Of a DNA stretch of 64,000 nt, positions 60,335-64,000 are shown piece by piece. The number at the start of each line of letters is the position of its first letter. Position 1 is the first letter of the stretch. The notes under the pieces are model-generated. The model was given only the letters and a program-made list of their open reading frames with translations. It was not told the origin of the DNA and ran no database searches. Location of the stretch: the NCBI GenBank assembly GCA_937892545.1, contig CALAFO010000047.1:1-64000 (forward strand), written 5' to 3'. The position numbers and the translations under genes were made by a program. The stretch is from Scatosoma sp002474405 (GTDB lineage: Bacteria; Bacillota; Clostridia; Christensenellales; Borkfalkiaceae).

Positions 60335-62008
60335 ATGGAAGAAAAAAATTTAAACGAACTTCTCGAAAGAGAAGATTTTGAGGGCGCGGCAGACTGCGCT
60401 CTCCGGCTCGGCGCGGAGGAATTTGCAAAAGTTCTCGAAGCCCTGCCCGAAAAGTATCTGCAGCCCCTGTGCCGCGCGCTGGATTCCGATTTCCTCGCCG
60501 AAACGTTAATCCTTTTAGACGCGCCGCTGCAAAGCAAAATCATTTCCACCCTGCGCGACGACGAGCTGCAGGAAGTTATGGACGGCGTTTCCGTAGACGA
60601 CACCGTGGAAATGATCGGCGATATGCCCGAAAAAATCGTACGGCGCATCGCGGAAAAGGAAGAAATCGTCCGCTTGTTCGAAGAGCGGCGTTTTTCCGTA
60701 CTCAAACCGCTTCTCGCCTCGATGAACGCGCCCGACGTGGCGGCGGTTTTCGAAGAGGTGGAAGACGAAGATCTGCCCGTTCTGTTCCGCATCCTGCCCA
60801 AAGATCTCGCGGCGGATACGTTTGTGGAACTGGATAAAGACACGCGCGAAAAACTGTTACACAAACTCAGCGATCTCGAAGTCAAAGCCGTCATGGACGA
60901 ACTGTTCGTCGACGATACGGTAGACGTCATCGAAGAGATGCCCGCCAACGTGGTCAAACGGCTTCTTGCCGCCAGCGACAAAGAAACGCGCGATTACGTC
61001 AACGAAATTTTAAAGTACCCGAAAGACAGCGCCGGCAGCATCATGACGGTGGAATACGTCTCCCTTCGCCCCACCATGACGGTGAACGAAGCGTTTACGC
61101 GCATCCGCCGCACGGCGATCGATAAAGAAACCATCTACACCTGCTACGTTACCGACGCGGCGAACAAACTGCTCGGCTGCGTTTCGGCAAAAACGCTGAT
61201 GATTTCCGCGCCGGAAACGAAAATTTCCGAAATCATGGACGAAAACGTGATTTACGCCCACACCGAGGACGACCGCGAAGACGTGGCGAGAAAAATTTCC
61301 AATTACGGCTTCCTCGCGCTGCCCGTGGTGGATAACGAACGTCGTCTGGTAGGTATCGTAACCGTCGACGACGCCATGGACGTCATTCAGGAAGAGAACA
61401 CCGAAGATATCGCGAAGATGGCGGCTATGACGCCCACCGATACGCCCTATTTAAAAACAAGCGTATGGGGCATCTGGAAAAACCGTATTCCGTGGCTGCT
61501 CGTTTTAATGGTCAGCGCCACGTTCACGGGACTCATTTTAAACACGTACGAAGCGCGGCTTTCGGCAATTTCCCCCGTCCTGTTCGCGTGCGTTCCCATG
61601 ATGATGGATACGGGCGGCAATGCGGGCTCGCAGGCTTCCGTTACCGTCATCCGCTCCCTCGCGCTGGACGAACTGAAAACAAGCGACGTTTTAAAGGTCG
61701 TCTGGAAAGAATTCCGCGCCTCTATCCTGCTGGGATTAACGCTGGGCGCCGCCTGCTTTGCCAAGCTTATGCTCATCGATAATCTGCTGTTCGGGTTCGA
61801 AGGCTATACGCCGCTTCGCTGCAGCGTGGTGGCAAGCGCGCTGGTACTCACGGTCATCGTGGCAAAACTCGTAGGCTGCACGCTTCCTCTGCTTGCCAAA
61901 AAGTGCCGTCTCGATCCCGCCGTCGTGGCAAGTCCCTTCATCACCACCATCGTAGACGCGATTTCCCTTATCATCTACTGCAACCTTTCGGTGCTGATTT
62001 TAGCATAA
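60335..62008 (+). CDS. mgtE: Magnesium transporter MgtE with duplicated N domain
   Basis: A 557-residue protein, about 100 longer than usual MgtE (about 450). The extra length comes from two successive MgtE-N helical-repeat domains: about residues 5-110 (ending DDTVEMIGDMPEKIVRRI) and about 115-225 (ending DDTVDVIEEMPANVVKRLL). The CBS pair follows (about 230-360; SAGSIMTVEYVSL, then VVDNERRLVGIVTVDDAMDVIQEE), and the five-helix pore domain (about 385-557) contains MDTGGNAGSQASVTVIRSLAL, the MgtE channel signature. It lets Mg2+ in and closes when the cytosolic domains bind Mg2+. Start at 60335 after AAGAGAAAAAG. Confidence 0.93.
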   Translation: MEEKNLNELLEREDFEGAADCALRLGAEEFAKVLEALPEKYLQPLCRALDSDFLAETLILLDAPLQSKIISTLRDDELQEVMDGVSVDDTVEMIGDMPEKIVRRIAEKEEIVRLFEERRFSVLKPLLASMNAPDVAAVFEEVEDEDLPVLFRILPKDLAADTFVELDKDTREKLLHKLSDLEVKAVMDELFVDDTVDVIEEMPANVVKRLLAASDKETRDYVNEILKYPKDSAGSIMTVEYVSLRPTMTVNEAFTRIRRTAIDKETIYTCYVTDAANKLLGCVSAKTLMISAPETKISEIMDENVIYAHTEDDREDVARKISNYGFLALPVVDNERRLVGIVTVDDAMDVIQEENTEDIAKMAAMTPTDTPYLKTSVWGIWKNRIPWLLVLMVSATFTGLILNTYEARLSAISPVLFACVPMMMDTGGNAGSQASVTVIRSLALDELKTSDVLKVVWKEFRASILLGLTLGAACFAKLMLIDNLLFGFEGYTPLRCSVVASALVLTVIVAKLVGCTLPLLAKKCRLDPAVVASPFITTIVDAISLIIYCNLSVLILA

Positions 62009-62022
62009 CAAAAAACCGACGT

Positions 62023-62056
62023 AACGCCGACGGAACAAAGCCCGTCGGCGTTTTCC
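62023..62056 (+). terminator. Intrinsic terminator of mgtE
   Basis: AACGCCGACGG and CCGTCGGCGTT pair with an eight-base loop, followed by TT. Confidence 0.8.
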
Positions 62057-62087
62057 GCCGGAAACTTTTTAAACGTTATTAAAAAAG

Positions 62088-62116
62088 TTGACATACGCGC
62101 GAAAAAGTGCTATATA
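62088..62116 (+). promoter_or_regulatory. Promoter of the TetR-flavodoxin operon
   Basis: TTGACA, 17 bp, TATATA (TATAAT two bases further on), ending 32 bp before the ATG at 62149. Confidence 0.8.
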
Positions 62117-62148
62117 ATATATACGACGATTACTTCAAGGAGAAAATC

Positions 62149-62736
62149 ATGGCAAGAAAACAGAAATTCGACGGCGGAACGGCAAACGAAATCGCCCGCG
62201 TGGCGGCGAAGGAATTTTTCGAAAAGGGCTTCGACGGCACCAGCATGCGCTCTATCGCAGACGCCGCAGGCTGCGAAGCGGGGCTGATTTATTACTACTA
62301 CAAGACAAAAGACGACTTGTTTTCCACGGTGCTCGATAACTTTTTCAGCCCGTATCAACAGCACGCCGAAACCATCGTGGACGGAGCTTCGCAGGAAGCA
62401 TACACGGCGTTATACGCGTTTTTCAGATATATGAAAAGCGTTACAAGAGAATTCCGCGAAAAATATTCCGCCAACATGCACCGCACGGTACGCTGGGCAA
62501 TCCGCGAACAAACGCTTACGATTATCGAACCGTACATACAGAAAATTTTAGAATGCCTGCTCGAAACGGGCGCGCAGCCGCACCTCGCGCCGATGCCCAT
62601 GGCGGTGTTTCTGTCGCACGGCGTAGGCAGCGTGATTCTGCACGAGGATGCCGACTGGGTAGACGAAATCACCGACGATTTACGTAAAACGGTCGATTTT
62701 TTAATCGGCGTTGCCAACGATTCTCACGAAGATTAA
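62149..62736 (+). CDS. TetR/AcrR-family transcriptional regulator
   Basis: A 195-residue protein. The HTH (about residues 9-55) reads IARVAAKEFFEKGFDGTSMRSIADAAGCEAGLIYYYYKTKDDLF, a textbook TetR domain. The rest is helical ligand-binding domain. The ATG at 62149 follows CAAGGAG. It lies four bases upstream of a membrane-flavodoxin fusion gene, so it likely controls that operon including itself. The inducer is unknown. Confidence 0.92.
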   Translation: MARKQKFDGGTANEIARVAAKEFFEKGFDGTSMRSIADAAGCEAGLIYYYYKTKDDLFSTVLDNFFSPYQQHAETIVDGASQEAYTALYAFFRYMKSVTREFREKYSANMHRTVRWAIREQTLTIIEPYIQKILECLLETGAQPHLAPMPMAVFLSHGVGSVILHEDADWVDEITDDLRKTVDFLIGVANDSHED

Positions 62737-62740
62737 CCGC

Positions 62741-63709
62741 ATGCAGCCGATTCCATACAACAAACGCTATATTTTATCCCGCAGGGCGCTCGTTTTCTGG
62801 GCGCTTTTCATCGGCGTCGGCGCGGTCGGCGGCGCAATACTGATGTTCGTCGATCCGTACGGAACCGCCACGGGCATGAGCGGTTTTCTGCCCTATTTCC
62901 GGGTACTTCCCTTCGCCGATAAGCTGTTCGGGAATCTTATTTTTTCCGGAATCGCGCTGCTTTTCGTCAACGGCGTGCCCAACCTCACGGCGGCGGCGCT
63001 TCTCTTCGGGCATAAAAAAGCGGGCGAAATCCTCGGCGGCGTATCCGGCATAACGCTGATGCTGTGGATAACCGTTCAATTCGTCATTTTCCCGTTGAAT
63101 TTTATGTCTGCGACATACTTTGTTTTCGGTTTCGCGCAGGCGGTAACGGGCGTTCTCACGCTCATCGGCAGGGCGCAAAGCGAATTTTCCGCCGCACTGC
63201 AAGCGGAAATCGCCCCGCAACCCGAAACGCCCGTCCGGAACGACCAATCCGTACTTGTCGTTTACTTTTCCCGCCGCGGCTATGTAAAATCTCTCGCACG
63301 CAAAATCGCAGCCGCGCATAACGCCGCCCTTTTCGAGCTCACCACGCCCGAACGCACGGCGGGCAACGCGGGCTTCTGGCAAAGCGGCAGATACGGTATG
63401 CTGCGCCGCCCGATGCCGATTGAAAAAATGCCCGAACGCCTTGAAAATTACGAAGAAGTGTACGTGTGTTTCCCCGTCTGGGTGTTTTCCGTCTGTGCGC
63501 CCGTCCGCGATTTTCTGATGAAAGCCAACGGCAAAATCCGCAACGTCCGCTACGTCGCCGTGCATTTCATGAACGCAAAATTCGAAAATCTTGCCGCCGA
63601 GGCAGATAAGCTCGTCGGCGTAAAACACGCTTCGTTTACGTCCGTCCGCTGCCGTTTCGGCAAATTCCGCCCGGATTTCTCCGCGGCGGAAAGAAAGCGG
63701 CAACCGTAA
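62741..63709 (+). CDS. Fusion of a four-helix membrane domain and a flavodoxin-like domain
   Basis: A 322-residue protein. Residues about 20-150 hold four membrane helices (one with LVFWALFIGVGAVGGAILMF). After a short linker, residues about 175-322 form a flavodoxin-like domain starting SVLVVYFSRRGYVKSLARKI, with the FMN-phosphate-loop-like segment, and VYVCFPVWVFSVCAPVRDFL near the second flavin-contact region. Membrane-anchored flavodoxins could serve electron transfer at the membrane. The ATG at 62741 has no strong ribosome site and may be coupled to the TetR gene four bases upstream. Fusion not known to me by a specific name. Confidence 0.8.
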   Translation: MQPIPYNKRYILSRRALVFWALFIGVGAVGGAILMFVDPYGTATGMSGFLPYFRVLPFADKLFGNLIFSGIALLFVNGVPNLTAAALLFGHKKAGEILGGVSGITLMLWITVQFVIFPLNFMSATYFVFGFAQAVTGVLTLIGRAQSEFSAALQAEIAPQPETPVRNDQSVLVVYFSRRGYVKSLARKIAAAHNAALFELTTPERTAGNAGFWQSGRYGMLRRPMPIEKMPERLENYEEVYVCFPVWVFSVCAPVRDFLMKANGKIRNVRYVAVHFMNAKFENLAAEADKLVGVKHASFTSVRCRFGKFRPDFSAAERKRQP

Positions 63710-63758
63710 AAACGCAGCTTCCCGCAAAAGCCGTTCCCGGCAATCAAAGGAGAATTTC

Positions 63759-64000
63759 ATGATCAAACCCAAAAAAAATGCACTTCTCGTATCCATCGCG
63801 CTGTTCGCGCTGTTTTTCGTGTTCACCGTGCTCGTCGCCACGGCAGATAAAGCCGCGGGCAAAGTTCCCGGCACGGAAATCGGCTTTTCCCACCTCAATC
63901 TTGCGTTTTTCAACGCCACGCACAAAAACGGCGAAATCTCGCAGGGCTGGTATAAACTTACTCAGTTTCTCGGATACCTTGCCTTATCAGAAGCAGCAGG
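63759..64000 (+). CDS. PAP2-family phosphatase, N-terminal part (3' end outside the window)
   Basis: About 80 residues are visible. An N-terminal membrane helix (about residues 8-28) is followed by KVPGTEIGFSHLNLAFFNAT and WYKLTQFLGYLALSE, the spacing and phrases seen before the first catalytic motif of membrane PAP2 phosphatases, which dephosphorylate lipid phosphates such as undecaprenyl pyrophosphate. The catalytic motifs lie beyond the window edge, so the call is by resemblance. AAAGGAG lies nine bases before the ATG. It follows the fusion gene by 49 bp in the same direction. Confidence 0.65.
   Translation, partial: MIKPKKNALLVSIALFALFFVFTVLVATADKAAGKVPGTEIGFSHLNLAFFNATHKNGEISQGWYKLTQFLGYLALSEAA

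Overview
The window looks like a chromosomal segment of an anaerobic, spore-forming, low-to-mid GC Clostridia-type bacterium. It carries sporulation-type genes (a SpoIIQ-like M23 protein, a YabM/SpoVB-like flippase next to YabN, a PdaB-like deacetylase), a Na+-pump decarboxylase beta subunit, KtrAB, NCS2 and MgtE transporters, many extracytoplasmic lipoproteins with Gram-positive-style signals, strong sigma-A promoters (TTGACA-17-TATAAT) and AGGAGG ribosome sites. From memory the gene style and the CTTCCCC...GATGAGGGG intergenic repeats suggest a gut lineage near Christensenellales or Oscillospirales. This is inference only, because no rRNA gene is present.

Layout. 1-3183: right end of an integrative element (MutS-domain-I-like fragment, PcfJ, a short N6-methylase-like protein, one unknown), closed by a complete tRNA-Arg(CCG) and, 170 bp further on, an orphan 5' half of a second tRNA-Arg(CCG) broken at the anticodon loop. 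3.4-7.9 kb: mnmA, an FmdB zinc ribbon, an M1 aminopeptidase lipoprotein, and a SpoIIQ-like/YwmB-like pair. 8.2-14.4 kb: an AT-richer cassette of secreted proteins with three tandem BspA-type leucine-rich-repeat lipoproteins, copies 1 and 3 being near-identical mosaics. 14.5-23 kb: SecB-like chaperone, a large ABC exporter, MreB-like/Maf, Ppx/GppA, and a split TauE transporter. 23-35.9 kb: a 1162-residue lipoprotein, RsmF-like methylase, exonuclease, serS, P-type ATPase, another LRR lipoprotein and an NCS2 purine permease. 35.9-40.5 kb: gyrA and gyrB. 40.5-43.6 kb: repeat-rich intergenic DNA around a divergent degV/TetR pair. 44.3-48.1 kb: yabM-yabN-dusB. 48.2-51.8 kb: a small membrane protein, a candidate structured RNA, oadB-oadG-like and a cation efflux gene. 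51.8-58 kb: a small XRE regulator opposite a membrane protein, an EamA transporter, ktrA/ktrB, a two-OB-fold SSB-like protein and a deacetylase. 58-64 kb: a NatAB-like ABC transporter, mgtE with an upstream small ORF, a TetR regulator, a membrane-flavodoxin fusion, and the start of a PAP2 phosphatase.

The most unusual signals are: (1) a 210-nt structured RNA with its own perfect promoter and terminator at 48.8 kb; (2) a 25-codon acidic leader ORF with a structured leader ahead of an mgtE whose N domain is duplicated; (3) an interspersed repeat family whose central stem changes sequence between copies but keeps its pairing; (4) the mosaic LRR cluster; (5) tRNA-Arg att-site evidence; (6) a terminator-like hairpin swallowing the ribosome site of the aminopeptidase gene; (7) an apparently leaderless ktrB. 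Ion transport is a theme (Na+, K+, Mg2+, other cations), but nothing shows that these loci act as one system.
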